Source of the DNA: Parabacteroides sp.
Lineage (GTDB): Bacteria > Bacteroidota > Bacteroidia > Bacteroidales > Tannerellaceae
Length of the DNA: 42,997 nt
Assembly: GCA_020026285.1 (NCBI GenBank)
Contig: JAHHQS010000011.1
Span: forward strand, 1 to 42,997
Direction of reading: 5' to 3'
The notes beneath the pieces were generated by a model that did not search any database, was not told the origin of the DNA, and saw only the letters and a program-made list of their open reading frames with translations. This document shows positions 34,889 to 42,997 of this stretch, in pieces (within the stretch, counting starts at the first letter, position 1; each line of letters opens with the position of its first letter). A program made the position numbers and the translations under genes.

Positions 34889-35000
34889 AGAGGTGTGTCG
34901 GAAATAGAAGAAAAGAATTTTAAAATAGAAAAAGAAATGATGAAATTTTTATTATATTTACAGAAAAGAGATAAAATATAAACCGCTAAAATATTGACTT
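34889..35000. other. leader region of the small membrane protein gene
   Basis: AT-rich DNA with a near-consensus -7 box TATATTTA at 34953-34960 and no clear -33 element. Together with the array and the MATE promoter it makes up the 307-bp divergent region; nothing else is recognised. Confidence 0.35.
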
Positions 35001-35507
35001 ATGGAAAAATATCTGATGACATATAATTGTTCTTCTCGTAGAATAGCTAAATCAAGACTTGTGGTTGAAATATTGGTTCTGGCTGCTTGCGCTGATTTCC
35101 TTTTGATAAATTGGGATTCGTTTGAACAGGCAAAAAATATCATGATGGCTGTCTTGGCCTTTTTATTGATCTATTATGTCGAAAAGGAAACGGTTCGTTT
35201 GGTTAAGCCTAAAGATGAAATTCATAGTATCATATTGGGAGGAATCAAACAGAAACTTTTCCGGACAAATAAATTCCTTTTCATCTTATATACAGGAATG
35301 ATTCCTATGTTGATAGGTCTGGCATTATGTGTTGCGTTTTATTCAATAACACATGCCGTATTTCTTTGGGAAAAGGAGTTCTGGATCATGATTGATGGAT
35401 TAAAATTAGTGATATTTTGTGCACTTTTATTTGTTGCAGGAGGAGTTCAAAGTTTTTCTAATTATAAAAATTATCAACATTCATTATCTGAAAATCTTCG
35501 TCAGTAA
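35001..35507 (+). CDS. small integral membrane protein of unknown function
   Basis: A 168-residue protein I cannot place in a family. It has four hydrophobic segments, about residues 20-37, 45-60, 92-116 and 128-148. The N-terminus and the 60-90 loop are rich in Lys and Arg (VEKETVRLVKPKDE, GGIKQKLFRTNK), which by the positive-inside rule would be cytoplasmic. There is no signal peptide, catalytic motif or conserved cysteine pair. It may be monocistronic, with hisH 154 bp downstream behind its own -7 box. Ordinary codon use and a full-length frame support a real gene. Confidence 0.75.
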   Translation: MEKYLMTYNCSSRRIAKSRLVVEILVLAACADFLLINWDSFEQAKNIMMAVLAFLLIYYVEKETVRLVKPKDEIHSIILGGIKQKLFRTNKFLFILYTGMIPMLIGLALCVAFYSITHAVFLWEKEFWIMIDGLKLVIFCALLFVAGGVQSFSNYKNYQHSLSENLRQ

Positions 35508-35625
35508 AAGTGTCAAGTGATAATCTCTCTGAAATTAAGATGCTTTGAGAATATTCATTTTATTACTAAACTAAAGAATTATAGAACTTTTATTAGATAT
35601 TTTATCGTTTGTAATAATAATTTGT

Positions 35626-35633
35626 TATTTTTG
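35626..35633 (+). promoter_or_regulatory. -7 box of the his cluster
   Basis: TATTTTTG matches TAnnTTTG and lies 28 bp before the hisH ATG at 35662. A TTTG at 35608-35611 is only 14 bp upstream, so the -33 element is uncertain. No His-rich leader peptide or attenuator was seen. Confidence 0.42.
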
Positions 35634-35661
35634 TGCTCCGACATCAAAAATAGTATAAACG

Positions 35662-36252
35662 ATGAATGTAGCGATCATAAAATATAATGCAGGAAATATC
35701 TGTTCGGTAGATTATGCGCTTAAACGCTTAGGCATTACACCTATGATCACAGCCGATAAGGAGTTGATCAAGAAAGCTGATAAAGTGATTTTCCCGGGTG
35801 TGGGAGAGGCTTTTACCACAATGGAGTATTTGAAAGAACATCAGATGACAGATTTGATTCGAAACTTGAAACAGCCCGTTTTAGGTATTTGTCTGGGAAT
35901 GCAGCTGATGTGTCGACATTCGGAAGAAGGTGATGCTGATTGTCTTAATATTTTTGATGTGGATGTGAAAAAGTTTGTATCACAAAGGCATGAAGATAAA
36001 GTTCCACATATGGGCTGGAATACTATCTCCGATTTAAAAGGAGATTTGTTCGGAAAAGATTTGGAAAACCAGTTCGTTTATTTTGTACATAGCTTTTATG
36101 TTCCCATAAACGAATATACTGCTGCAACAACAGATTATATTTTACCTTTCAGTGCCTCTCTTCATAAAGATAATTTTTATGCTACTCAGTTCCATCCGGA
36201 AAAGAGTGGTTCAATAGGTGAAAAGATTTTAAAGAACTTCCTTAATTTGTAA
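35662..36252 (+). CDS. hisH: imidazole glycerol phosphate synthase, glutaminase subunit
   Basis: Hydrolyses glutamine and channels ammonia to HisF for closure of the imidazole ring. The 196-residue class I glutamine amidotransferase has nucleophile Cys77 in LGICLGMQ and the His178/Glu180 pair in [17 protein letters not shown] and HMGWN are family motifs. It leads a hisH-hisA-hisF-hisIE cluster; hisA begins 4 bp after its stop. The first steps of the pathway (hisG, hisD, hisC, hisB) are not in this window. Confidence 0.97.
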   Translation: MNVAIIKYNAGNICSVDYALKRLGITPMITADKELIKKADKVIFPGVGEAFTTMEYLKEHQMTDLIRNLKQPVLGICLGMQLMCRHSEEGDADCLNIFDVDVKKFVSQRHEDKVPHMGWNTISDLKGDLFGKDLENQFVYFVHSFYVPINEYTAATTDYILPFSASLHKDNFYATQFHPEKSGSIGEKILKNFLNL

Positions 36253-36256
36253 AAAT

Positions 36257-36979
36257 ATGATAGAACTGGTCCCTGCTATTGATATGATTGATGGCAAATG
36301 TGTCAGACTGACACAAGGAGATTATCAGACTCGAAAGGTCTATAACGAAGATCCATTGGAAGTGGCTTTGGAATTTGCTGATCATGGAATAGATCGTCTT
36401 CATATGGTCGATTTGGATGGAGCCAAAGCCGGTCATATTGTGAATTATAAAGTATTGGAAAAGGTGGCGACACGAACAAATCTGACAATTGATTTTGGAG
36501 GAGGATTGAAATGTGATGAGGATTTGCATATCGCATTCGATTGTGGTGCACAGATGGTTACGGGAGGAAGTATTGCTGTAAAGAATCCTGAATGCTTCTT
36601 GTCGTGGCTGGAAAAATATGGAAGTGATCGGATTATTTTGGGAGCTGATGCGAAAGATCGTAAGATAGCTGTGAATGGTTGGGAAGAAGGAACAACTTTA
36701 GATTTGATTCCTTTTATCAGCGATTTCCAGCAAAAGGGGGTCCGGAAAGTAATCTGTACGGATATAGGACGTGATGGAATGCTGAAAGGTCCGTCGATAG
36801 AACTTTATCAGAATATATTGGACGAAGTGAAAGAGATATATCTGATAGCAAGCGGCGGTGTCAGTTCCATAGATGATATAGAAAAGTTAGATGAGGCTGG
36901 AATACCTTCTGTGATATTTGGTAAAGCTATTTATGAAGGGCGAATCCAGTTGAAAGAGTTGGAACAATTTAGTAAATAA
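36257..36979 (+). CDS. hisA: ProFAR isomerase (HisA)
   Basis: A (beta-alpha)8-barrel enzyme that opens the aminoaldose ProFAR to the aminoketose PRFAR, the substrate of HisF/HisH. The 240-residue protein has the two catalytic acids Asp9 ([14 protein letters not shown]) and Asp131 (GADAKD), and two phosphate-binding loops, IDFGGGLK and IASGGVSS. The spacing of these duplicated half-barrel motifs is normal. It lies 4 bp after hisH and 8 bp before hisF. TrpF/PriA activity is not expected. Confidence 0.97.
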   Translation: MIELVPAIDMIDGKCVRLTQGDYQTRKVYNEDPLEVALEFADHGIDRLHMVDLDGAKAGHIVNYKVLEKVATRTNLTIDFGGGLKCDEDLHIAFDCGAQMVTGGSIAVKNPECFLSWLEKYGSDRIILGADAKDRKIAVNGWEEGTTLDLIPFISDFQQKGVRKVICTDIGRDGMLKGPSIELYQNILDEVKEIYLIASGGVSSIDDIEKLDEAGIPSVIFGKAIYEGRIQLKELEQFSK

Positions 36980-36987
36980 TATCAATT

Positions 36988-37743
36988 ATGTTAGCCAAAA
37001 GAATTATTCCTTGTTTGGATGTCAAAGAAGGAAAGACCGTGAAAGGAATCAATTTTGTGAATTTCAGAGATGCCGGTGACCCGGTGGAATTGGGAGCTGC
37101 ATATAGTCGTGCAGGTGCTGACGAATTGGTTTATTTAGATATCACAGCCTCGCATGAGGGACGAAAGACTTTTACAGAGTTGGTGAAAAAAGTTGCTGCA
37201 AATATCAGTATTCCGTTTACTGTTGGTGGTGGAATCAACGAGTTGCAGGATGTTGACAGATTATTGGGTGCAGGTGCTGATAAAGTTTCTATCAATTCAG
37301 CGGCACTACGTAATCCGAAACTGATACAAGATATAGCCGGTCATTTCGGCAGTCAGGTTTGTGTGGTTGCAATTGACGCAAACTTCGAAAATAATGAATG
37401 GATCTGCTATTTGAATGGCGGACGTATTCCAACGGATAAGAAATTATTCGACTGGGCTCGCCAGGCGGAAGAATTGGGTGCCGGCGAAATCTTATTCACC
37501 AGTATGACTCATGATGGGGTGAAAGAAGGGTATCCGAACGAAGCTTTGGCTTGTTTGGCAGATCATTTGCATATACCGGTTATAGCATCAGGCGGAGCCG
37601 GCAAGAAGGAACATTTTAAAGATGCTTTCACTTCAGGAAAAGCTGATGCTGCATTAGCAGCCAGTGTTTTTCATTTCGGAGAAATCAAAATTGACGAATT
37701 GAAGTTATATTTGCGTAATGAAGGAATTAATGTAAGAATGTAA
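36988..37743 (+). CDS. hisF: imidazole glycerol phosphate synthase, cyclase subunit
   Basis: Partners HisH: it uses ammonia to convert PRFAR to imidazole glycerol phosphate and AICAR. The 251-residue barrel has catalytic Asp11 ([16 protein letters not shown]) and Asp130 (VVAIDANF), with phosphate loops VGGGI and IASGGAGK. All expected motifs are present and the length is standard. Spacing of 8 bp from hisA and 16 bp to hisIE supports one operon. Confidence 0.97.
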   Translation: MLAKRIIPCLDVKEGKTVKGINFVNFRDAGDPVELGAAYSRAGADELVYLDITASHEGRKTFTELVKKVAANISIPFTVGGGINELQDVDRLLGAGADKVSINSAALRNPKLIQDIAGHFGSQVCVVAIDANFENNEWICYLNGGRIPTDKKLFDWARQAEELGAGEILFTSMTHDGVKEGYPNEALACLADHLHIPVIASGGAGKKEHFKDAFTSGKADAALAASVFHFGEIKIDELKLYLRNEGINVRM

Positions 37744-37759
37744 TACAGAATATAAAGAT

Positions 37760-38356
37760 ATGGAACTAGATTTTGAAAAGATGGGCGGGTTGATTCCTGC
37801 TGTTATTCAGGACGAAGATACAAACAAAGTCTTGATGTTGGGATTTATGAATGAAGAAGCTTATCAGGAAACATTAGAAACAAAGAAAGTTGTTTTCTTT
37901 AGCCGCACAAAAAATCGTTTATGGATGAAGGGTGAAACAAGTGGCAATTTTTTACATGTCGTTTCTATCATCCCGGATTGTGACAACGATACTCTTTTGA
38001 TTCGTGTTCATCCGGATGGCCCGGTTTGTCATACAGGTTCCGGAACTTGTTTTGGTGAAAAGAATGAAGAAGATATCATGTTCTTGAAATATCTTCAGAA
38101 CTTCATCGAGCTTCGTCGTTTAGAGATGCCTGAAGGTTCATATACAACATCTTTATTTCAGAAAGGCATCAATCGCATGGCTCAGAAGGTAGGAGAGGAA
38201 GCTGTTGAAACAGTTATTGAAGCGACAAACGGTACTGAAGAACGTTTGGTTTATGAAGCAGCTGATTTGATTTATCATTTGATTGTTATGCTTACAAGTA
38301 AAGGTTTGCGTATTGAAGATCTTGCAAGAGAATTAAAGAAACGTCATAAAGAATAA
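37760..38356 (+). CDS. hisIE: bifunctional PRA-CH cyclohydrolase/PRA-PH pyrophosphatase
   Basis: Performs the second and third steps of histidine synthesis in one protein. Residues 1-105 are the HisI cyclohydrolase domain, with SRTKNRLWMKGETSGN, the Mg-binding CDNDTLL acids (Asp75, Asp77) and zinc ligands Cys74, Cys90 and Cys97. Residues about 110-198 are the HisE pyrophosphohydrolase domain, with the helical KVGEEAVETVIEA motif. The fusion is common in Bacteroidetes and enterics. The ATPase gene begins one base after its stop codon, so translation of the two is probably coupled. Confidence 0.96.
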   Translation: MELDFEKMGGLIPAVIQDEDTNKVLMLGFMNEEAYQETLETKKVVFFSRTKNRLWMKGETSGNFLHVVSIIPDCDNDTLLIRVHPDGPVCHTGSGTCFGEKNEEDIMFLKYLQNFIELRRLEMPEGSYTTSLFQKGINRMAQKVGEEAVETVIEATNGTEERLVYEAADLIYHLIVMLTSKGLRIEDLARELKKRHKE

Positions 38357-38357
38357 T

Positions 38358-39032
38358 ATGGAAGACTCTGTTCTGCTTAAGCTGGAAAACATAGATGTTT
38401 GTCGCAATGAAAATCTTATTTTGCGTAATTCTTCTTTTGAATTGCGACAGGGAGAATTTGTATATGTGATAGGTAAAGTCGGATCTGGAAAAAGCAGTCT
38501 GTTGAAGTCTTTATATTGTGAAATTCCACTTAGTGGAGGAGAAGCACGTCTGTTGAATTATAATTTGAGGAAAATAAAGACTAAAGATATTCCTTACTTG
38601 CGTCGTAAATTGGGAATTGTTTTTCAGGATTTCCAATTACTGACGGATCGTTCAGTTTATGCAAATTTGGAGTTCGTTTTGCGGGCAACTGGCTGGAGCA
38701 AGAAGAAGGATATCAACAGACGAATAGAAGAAGTGCTTCAGCAGGTGGGTATGCAGACAAAAGGTTATAAGATGCCTCATGAATTATCAGGGGGGGAACA
38801 GCAGCGAATAGTTATTGCAAGGGCCTTGTTGAATACTCCTGAAATAATTCTGGCTGACGAACCTACGGGTAATTTAGATCCGGAAACAAGTGGTCAGATT
38901 GTTCAGTTGCTGCATGAAATATGTAAGAAGGGTACAGCTGTAATTATGACCACTCATAATTACAATTTGGTTAAGAATTATCTTGCTCGCGTTGTAAAAT
39001 GCGAGAATATGAGCATATGTGATGTTGGATAA
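38358..39032 (+). CDS. ftsE: FtsE-like cell-division ABC ATPase
   Basis: ABC-type ATPase of 224 residues. Walker A is GKVGSGKSS at 39-47, the Q-loop Gln90, signature LSGGEQQR at 143-150, Walker B IILADE at 163-168 and the FtsE/LolD-typical [12 protein letters not shown]. The sequence [11 protein letters not shown] and overall length favour FtsE, which with FtsX controls peptidoglycan hydrolases at the septum; LolD or MacB-type ATPases are the alternative. No FtsX or other permease gene is adjacent. Its position 1 bp after hisIE gives co-expression with histidine synthesis without an obvious functional link. Walker A ends in Ser-Ser rather than the usual Ser-Thr, which should still be functional. 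Confidence 0.85.
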   Translation: MEDSVLLKLENIDVCRNENLILRNSSFELRQGEFVYVIGKVGSGKSSLLKSLYCEIPLSGGEARLLNYNLRKIKTKDIPYLRRKLGIVFQDFQLLTDRSVYANLEFVLRATGWSKKKDINRRIEEVLQQVGMQTKGYKMPHELSGGEQQRIVIARALLNTPEIILADEPTGNLDPETSGQIVQLLHEICKKGTAVIMTTHNYNLVKNYLARVVKCENMSICDVG

Positions 39033-39052
39033 ATAAATTATTTATAATTTTG
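39024..39052 (+). promoter_or_regulatory. promoter of lysC
   Basis: TAATTTTG (39045-39052) fits TAnnTTTG; GTTG (39024-39027) lies 17 bp upstream, slightly short. The start point would be about 47 nt before the ATG at 39106. Confidence 0.45.
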
Positions 39053-39105
39053 TAGCCAAAGACTTGTGTTTGTTAAATGCAAATAAAAAAATTTAGGTAG
39101 AAGAA

Positions 39106-40422
39106 ATGAAAGTATTAAAATTTGGCGGTACTTCTGTGGGATCAGCACAGAGAATGAAACAGGTTGCCAAGCTGATAGTTGGCGGTAATAACATTGTTGT
39201 ATTGTCTGCCATGTCTGGAACAACTAATTCATTGGTTGAAATTTCAGATTATTTATATAAAAAGAATCCGGATGGAGCCAAAGAAGTTATCAATGGTTTG
39301 GCTCGAAAATATGACAAGCATATTGATGAATTATATTCAACTGAAGAGTATAAGGAAAAAGCTCGTGAATTAGTTTCTTATCATTTTGATTACATTCGTT
39401 CTTTCACCAAGGATTTGTTTACTTTATTTGAAGAAAAAGAAGTTCTTGCACAAGGAGAATTAATGTCAACAGGTATGATGAATCTGTATCTGAAGGAACA
39501 AGGTGTTAATTCAGTTTTACTGCCGGCTCTTGATTTCATGCGTACAGATAAGAATTCAGAACCTGATCCTGTTTATTTGAAAGAAAAATTGTCACAGTTG
39601 CTGGCTGAAAACGCAGATGCTGATTTGTTTATTACTCAGGGATATATCTGTCGTAATGCTTATGGCGAGATTGATAATTTACAGCGAGGCGGCAGCGATT
39701 ACAGTGCTTCTTTAATCGGTGCGGCTATCAAAGCTGAAGAAATTCAGATCTGGACAGATATTGATGGTATGCACAATAATGATCCTCGTATTGTTAAAGG
39801 AACATCTCCTGTGCGTCATTTGCATTTTGAAGAAGCTGCCGAGTTGGCTTATTTTGGTGCAAAGATTCTTCATCCAACTTGTATTCTTCCTGCAAAATTG
39901 AATAATATTCCTGTCCGTTTGTTGAATACGATGCAGCCGGAAGCTCCTGGTACATTGATTTCGAACGAAACAGAAAAAGGTAAGATCAAAGCTGTTGCAG
40001 CAAAAGATAATATTATTTCTATCAAAGTTAAGAGTGGTAGAATGCTGCTTGCAACCGGTTTCTTGCGTAAAGTTTTTGAAACATTCGAAAGTTATCAGAC
40101 TCCAATAGATATGGTGACAACCTCGGAAGTAGGTGTTTCTGTGACAATTGATAACCCTAAACATCTGGAAGAAATTGTAAACGATTTGAAGAAATATGGT
40201 ACAGTTTCAGTCGATGAGGATATGGTTATTGTCTGTGTTGTTGGTGATCTGGAATGGGAAAATGTAGGTTTCGAAGCTAGTATTGTTCATGCAATGAAAG
40301 AAGTTCCTGTTCGTATGATTTCTTATGGTGGAAGCAATTATAATGTTTCATTATTAATTAAATCATCAGACAAGCAGCGTGCTTTGCAGGCTTTGAGTGA
40401 TCATTTATTTAACAACAAGTAA
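39106..40422 (+). CDS. lysC: aspartate kinase
   Basis: Phosphorylates aspartate, the first step towards lysine, diaminopimelate, threonine and methionine. The 438-residue monofunctional enzyme has the N-terminal KFGGTSVGSAQRM with catalytic Lys5, the QGYICRNAYGEIDNLQRGGSDYSASL substrate/ATP segment, and WTDIDGMHNNDPRIV. The C-terminal region (about 300-438) holds tandem ACT domains for feedback control. No homoserine dehydrogenase domain is fused. It is followed by a terminator and then lysA, so the likely specialised role is in lysine/cell-wall precursor supply. Lysine sensitivity is inferred from context. Confidence 0.95.
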   Translation: MKVLKFGGTSVGSAQRMKQVAKLIVGGNNIVVLSAMSGTTNSLVEISDYLYKKNPDGAKEVINGLARKYDKHIDELYSTEEYKEKARELVSYHFDYIRSFTKDLFTLFEEKEVLAQGELMSTGMMNLYLKEQGVNSVLLPALDFMRTDKNSEPDPVYLKEKLSQLLAENADADLFITQGYICRNAYGEIDNLQRGGSDYSASLIGAAIKAEEIQIWTDIDGMHNNDPRIVKGTSPVRHLHFEEAAELAYFGAKILHPTCILPAKLNNIPVRLLNTMQPEAPGTLISNETEKGKIKAVAAKDNIISIKVKSGRMLLATGFLRKVFETFESYQTPIDMVTTSEVGVSVTIDNPKHLEEIVNDLKKYGTVSVDEDMVIVCVVGDLEWENVGFEASIVHAMKEVPVRMISYGGSNYNVSLLIKSSDKQRALQALSDHLFNNK

Positions 40423-40441
40423 TTAGATTGAAATAAATAAG

Positions 40442-40482
40442 GTTGTGCCAGGACAGATATATTGTCTTGGCTCAACTTTTTT
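40442..40482 (+). terminator. terminator or attenuator between lysC and lysA
   Basis: The stem has three perfect 4-bp helices separated by one T-T mismatch and one G-T: 40442-40445 with 40473-40476, 40447-40450 with 40468-40471, and 40452-40455 with 40463-40466. Six T residues follow (40477-40482). It lies 28 nt before the lysA ATG. Confidence 0.78.
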
Positions 40483-40509
40483 AATATATATTCTGTTATA
40501 AAAAATTTT

Positions 40510-41667
40510 ATGCTGAAAGGTAAATTTCCAATAGATAAATTTAAAGGTTTAAGAACTCCGTTTTATTATTACAATGTAGAATTGTTGAAGGAAACATTGG
40601 ATGTTATTAAATCCGAGACAGGAAAATATGGTTATAATGTTCATTATGCCATTAAAGCAAATGCTAATCCGCGTATCCTGCAAATAATTGCTGAAGCAGG
40701 ATTAGGCGCTGATTGCGTTAGTGGAGGTGAAATTCGTGCCGCATTAGCTGCAGGATTTCCTGCCAACAAAGTGGTTTATGCAGGTGTTGGAAAAGCTGAT
40801 TGGGAAATTGAGTTGGGTTTAGATGAAGATATCTTTTGTTTTAATGTAGAATCTTTGGCTGAACTTCGAATAATAAATGAATTGGCTGCAGCCAAGCATA
40901 AAATTGCAGATATAGCTTTGCGTATCAATCCCGAAGTGGATGCTCATACACATGCAAAGATTACAACAGGAATGAAAGAAAATAAATTTGGAATTAATCT
41001 GAGTTTACTGAATTCAGTGTTGGATGAAATGCAGACGATGAAGCATGTTCATTTAATAGGAATTCATACTCATATCGGATCTCAGATTACAGATATGTCT
41101 GCATTCCGTAATCTGGTTATTCGTGTGAATGAAATTCAAGAAGAACTGGATAAACGTGGTATTCAGGTTGAGAATTTGAATTTCGGTGGAGGTTTAGGTA
41201 TCGATTATTATCATCCTAATCATTTGGCTATTCCTGCTTTTGATAATTATTTTGCTGTGTTTAATAAATTGCTGGATTTACGTCCGGGTCAAAAGGTGCA
41301 TTTCGAACCGGGACGTTCAGTTGTTGCTCAATGTGGTACATTGATTTCACGTGTATTATATGTGAAGGAAGGTGAAGTTCGAAAATTTGCTATTTTGGAT
41401 GCAGGTTTTACTGAATTAATTCGTCCGGCAATGTATGATGCGTATCATCGTATTGAAAATATCTCGTCTGATGGTGAAGTCGATATCTACGATGTTGTAG
41501 GTCCTATTTGTGAATCATCGGATGTGTTTGGAAAAGATGTAGAATTGAATGAAGTACATCGGGGAGATTTCATAGCATTACGTTCGGCAGGAGCTTATGG
41601 TGAGATTATGGCTTCACATTATAATTGTCGTGAACTTCCGATAGCTTATTATTCAGATCAGTTATAA
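40510..41667 (+). CDS. lysA: diaminopimelate decarboxylase
   Basis: PLP enzyme that decarboxylates meso-diaminopimelate to L-lysine, the last step of the pathway. The 385-residue fold-III enzyme has HYAIKANAN with the PLP-binding Lys49, GADCVSGGEIRAAL, IGIHTHIGSQI, the phosphate-binding NFGGGLGIDY and the active-site CESSDVFGKD. The ATG at 40510 is chosen because an earlier in-frame TTG (40462) lies inside the terminator hairpin and would add 16 residues unlike the family. The glycosyltransferase gene starts 2 bp after its stop. Confidence 0.96.
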   Translation: MLKGKFPIDKFKGLRTPFYYYNVELLKETLDVIKSETGKYGYNVHYAIKANANPRILQIIAEAGLGADCVSGGEIRAALAAGFPANKVVYAGVGKADWEIELGLDEDIFCFNVESLAELRIINELAAAKHKIADIALRINPEVDAHTHAKITTGMKENKFGINLSLLNSVLDEMQTMKHVHLIGIHTHIGSQITDMSAFRNLVIRVNEIQEELDKRGIQVENLNFGGGLGIDYYHPNHLAIPAFDNYFAVFNKLLDLRPGQKVHFEPGRSVVAQCGTLISRVLYVKEGEVRKFAILDAGFTELIRPAMYDAYHRIENISSDGEVDIYDVVGPICESSDVFGKDVELNEVHRGDFIALRSAGAYGEIMASHYNCRELPIAYYSDQL

Positions 41668-41669
41668 AA

Positions 41670-42845
41670 ATGAATTTGCTACAATTCAGTCATCTTGAAT
41701 TAGTTCTGGTAGGAATTACTGCAGTCCTGTTTCTGATAGTCTTGTTTTATTGTATCATTCTGTATAGTCGTCCTTGGAGAAAAAGAGGTCAACAGAATTT
41801 GTCAGTAGAACAGGATGGTCATTCGTATCCTCCTGTTTCTGTAGTTGTTTATTCACAGGATGATGCCATGTATCTGAAACAACATCTACCAGCTTTATTA
41901 AATCAGAACTATCCGAAATTTGAGGTGATAGTAGTAAATGATGGAGTTTCGGAAGCATGTACTAATGAATTGAGCCTTTTTAAAAGAGATTATCCTTTCT
42001 TATATTTTACTTTTATACCGAAAGAAGCTCGTTATATCAGTAAAAAGAAGTTAGCTCTGACTTTAGGTATAAAAGCCGCTAAATATCCGATTGTCTTATT
42101 TACAGAAACAAGTTGCGAACCTTTATCAGCTGAATGGATTCGTTCAATGGTCTCAGCATATAAGGATGAGAAAGAAGTGGTCCTTGGTTTTGCTGCTTAT
42201 CCATATTCAAAAGGTGCTGTAAATAAGTTGATCGCTTATGATAATTTGAAATATGGTTTGCAGTATTTGTCTGCTGCTATGTTCGGTTGTCCTTATTCTG
42301 GTTCCGGAAAGAATATGTCGTATACAAGACAATTGTTTTTCAGTAACAAGGGTTTTTATAATCAGTTGTTCCTGAAAATGGGAGAGGATACTCAGTTTGT
42401 AAATGAAGTTGCTACGGCTAGGAATACATCAGTGCGTTTTTCGGAAGAAAGTCTCGTTTTACAAAGTGAGTGTTTCCGATTAAAAAAATGGACACAGGAG
42501 AGAATCGGAATAATAACGACTAGAAGTTATTCCAAGAATCGTTTCTATCGATTATTTTTAATAGAGAATTTCTTTTTCTGGGCATTTTTGTTCTCTATAT
42601 TACTTTCAATCGCTATTGGGTTGGTGGGAAATTATCTGATCTCTTTATTAGCTGTCTTTTTATTTATTGTGTATTATTCAGTGAAAGGATATTTTTTTGT
42701 CCAATCTTCAAAGATGTTAAAGCAAAAAATATCAATATTAGCTTTTCTTCCATTAGACTTGATGAGTAATATATATTGTCTTTATATAGACGTAATTAGC
42801 TTGTTCAGAAAGAAACAAAATTATGTCTTTTTGATAGATAAATAA
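41670..42845 (+). CDS. membrane-anchored family 2 glycosyltransferase
   Basis: A 391-residue inner-membrane protein with a GT2 catalytic domain facing the cytoplasm. A hydrophobic helix (about 10-32) precedes the GT-A domain (PPVSVVVYSQDDAMYLKQHLPALLNQNYPKFEVIVVNDG), and two or three further helices lie at about 295-370. The GED motif (238-240) and a KKWTQER segment standing in for the QxxRW motif are present. The usual metal-binding D-x-D appears instead as Glu146-Thr-Ser148 in FTETSCEP, a deviation that may alter metal use. Donor and acceptor sugars are unknown. It starts 2 bp after lysA and is probably co-transcribed, an arrangement with no obvious pathway logic. Confidence 0.88.
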   Translation: MNLLQFSHLELVLVGITAVLFLIVLFYCIILYSRPWRKRGQQNLSVEQDGHSYPPVSVVVYSQDDAMYLKQHLPALLNQNYPKFEVIVVNDGVSEACTNELSLFKRDYPFLYFTFIPKEARYISKKKLALTLGIKAAKYPIVLFTETSCEPLSAEWIRSMVSAYKDEKEVVLGFAAYPYSKGAVNKLIAYDNLKYGLQYLSAAMFGCPYSGSGKNMSYTRQLFFSNKGFYNQLFLKMGEDTQFVNEVATARNTSVRFSEESLVLQSECFRLKKWTQERIGIITTRSYSKNRFYRLFLIENFFFWAFLFSILLSIAIGLVGNYLISLLAVFLFIVYYSVKGYFFVQSSKMLKQKISILAFLPLDLMSNIYCLYIDVISLFRKKQNYVFLIDK

Positions 42846-42874
42846 AAAAAATAATCAAAAAAACTTCCAAAAAG

Positions 42875-42905
42875 TTTGCAGAATAAGAAAAAGTATCTAT
42901 CTTTG
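42875..42905 (+). promoter_or_regulatory. promoter of tRNA-Phe
   Basis: TTTG (42875-42878), a 19-bp spacer and TATCTTTG (42898-42905) are a full consensus match. The transcript would begin about 35 nt before the mature tRNA. Confidence 0.68.
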
Positions 42906-42948
42906 CAAGCGTAATCAAAAAACGAAATGATTACAGATAATTAATGTT

Positions 42949-42997
42949 GGTGCCATAGCTCAGTTGGTAGAGCAAAGGACTGAAAATCCTTGTGTCC
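42949..42997 (+). tRNA. tRNA-Phe(GAA), 5' part
   Basis: The sequence begins GGTGCCATAGCTCAGTTGG, with a normal acceptor 5' strand and D-arm, then the anticodon arm AAGGA-CTGAAAA-TCCTT with anticodon GAA and the start of the variable loop (GTGTCC). The window ends before the T-arm and 3' acceptor strand. Other tRNAs may follow beyond the window. Confidence 0.93.

Noticed and set aside
35662..38356. Incomplete or broken histidine operon
   Set aside because: All four genes present are intact. The missing hisG, hisD, hisC and hisB are commonly located separately in Bacteroidales.
40462..40509. lysA start at a TTG in 40462
   Set aside because: This codon lies in the terminator hairpin and the added residues do not resemble the family; the ATG at 40510 gives the usual length.

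Overview
This window is a chromosomal segment of a Bacteroidales bacterium, in the Bacteroides/Parabacteroides/Dysgonomonas neighbourhood; the genus cannot be settled from the sequence alone. The evidence is a SusC/SusD outer-membrane pair, a GluP-type sugar importer between galM and galK, AT-rich intergenic DNA with few Shine-Dalgarno sequences, and many gene starts preceded by the Bacteroidetes-type promoter (-7 box TAnnTTTG, often with TTTG about 19-21 bp upstream). No prophage, insertion sequence, CRISPR array or plasmid functions were seen. It reads as mostly core genome.

Layout. 1-290: the 3' part of one tRNA-Arg(ACG) and two complete copies, then a terminator. 468-3056: the disaggregase clpB. 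3628-4656: an acidic 108-residue protein of unknown function and a glycine-zipper OmpA-type lipoprotein. 4832-8467: galM, a sugar:H+ symporter and galK, which import and phosphorylate galactose. 8661-11139: transketolase and rpiB of the pentose phosphate pathway. 11294-11923: a cytidylate-kinase-like protein. 12019-18156: a His-rich small protein followed by a CusB/CusA/TolC-type tripartite heavy-metal efflux system. 18277-19257: a lone GH130 enzyme, convergent with a PHP phosphoesterase (19342-20193, minus).

20580-28168: a GNAT-nitrilase fusion protein, radA, an FAD-dependent oxidoreductase and an AsmA-like protein, closely spaced. 28585-33208: a SusC/SusD pair with no enzymes or regulator next to it. 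33332-34693 (minus): a MATE exporter. 35001-35507: a small membrane protein. 35662-39032: hisH-hisA-hisF-hisIE followed one base later by an ftsE-like ATPase. 39106-42845: lysC, lysA (diaminopimelate decarboxylase) and a membrane glycosyltransferase. 42949-end: the 5' part of tRNA-Phe.

The least explained structure lies between genes. Two divergent intergenic regions hold short tandem arrays whose units contain a dyad: four units of exactly 22 bp at 20357-20444, and three of exactly 21 bp at 34825-34887. Both lie between outward-facing promoters, so they probably act as DNA rather than RNA. Other notable sites are a 17-bp-arm dyad covering the GH130 promoter, two inverted repeats ahead of the metal-efflux adaptor gene, a 12-bp hairpin ahead of galK, and a terminator between lysC and lysA. 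I found no clear new defence or mobile system; the dyad arrays are the best candidates for something undescribed.
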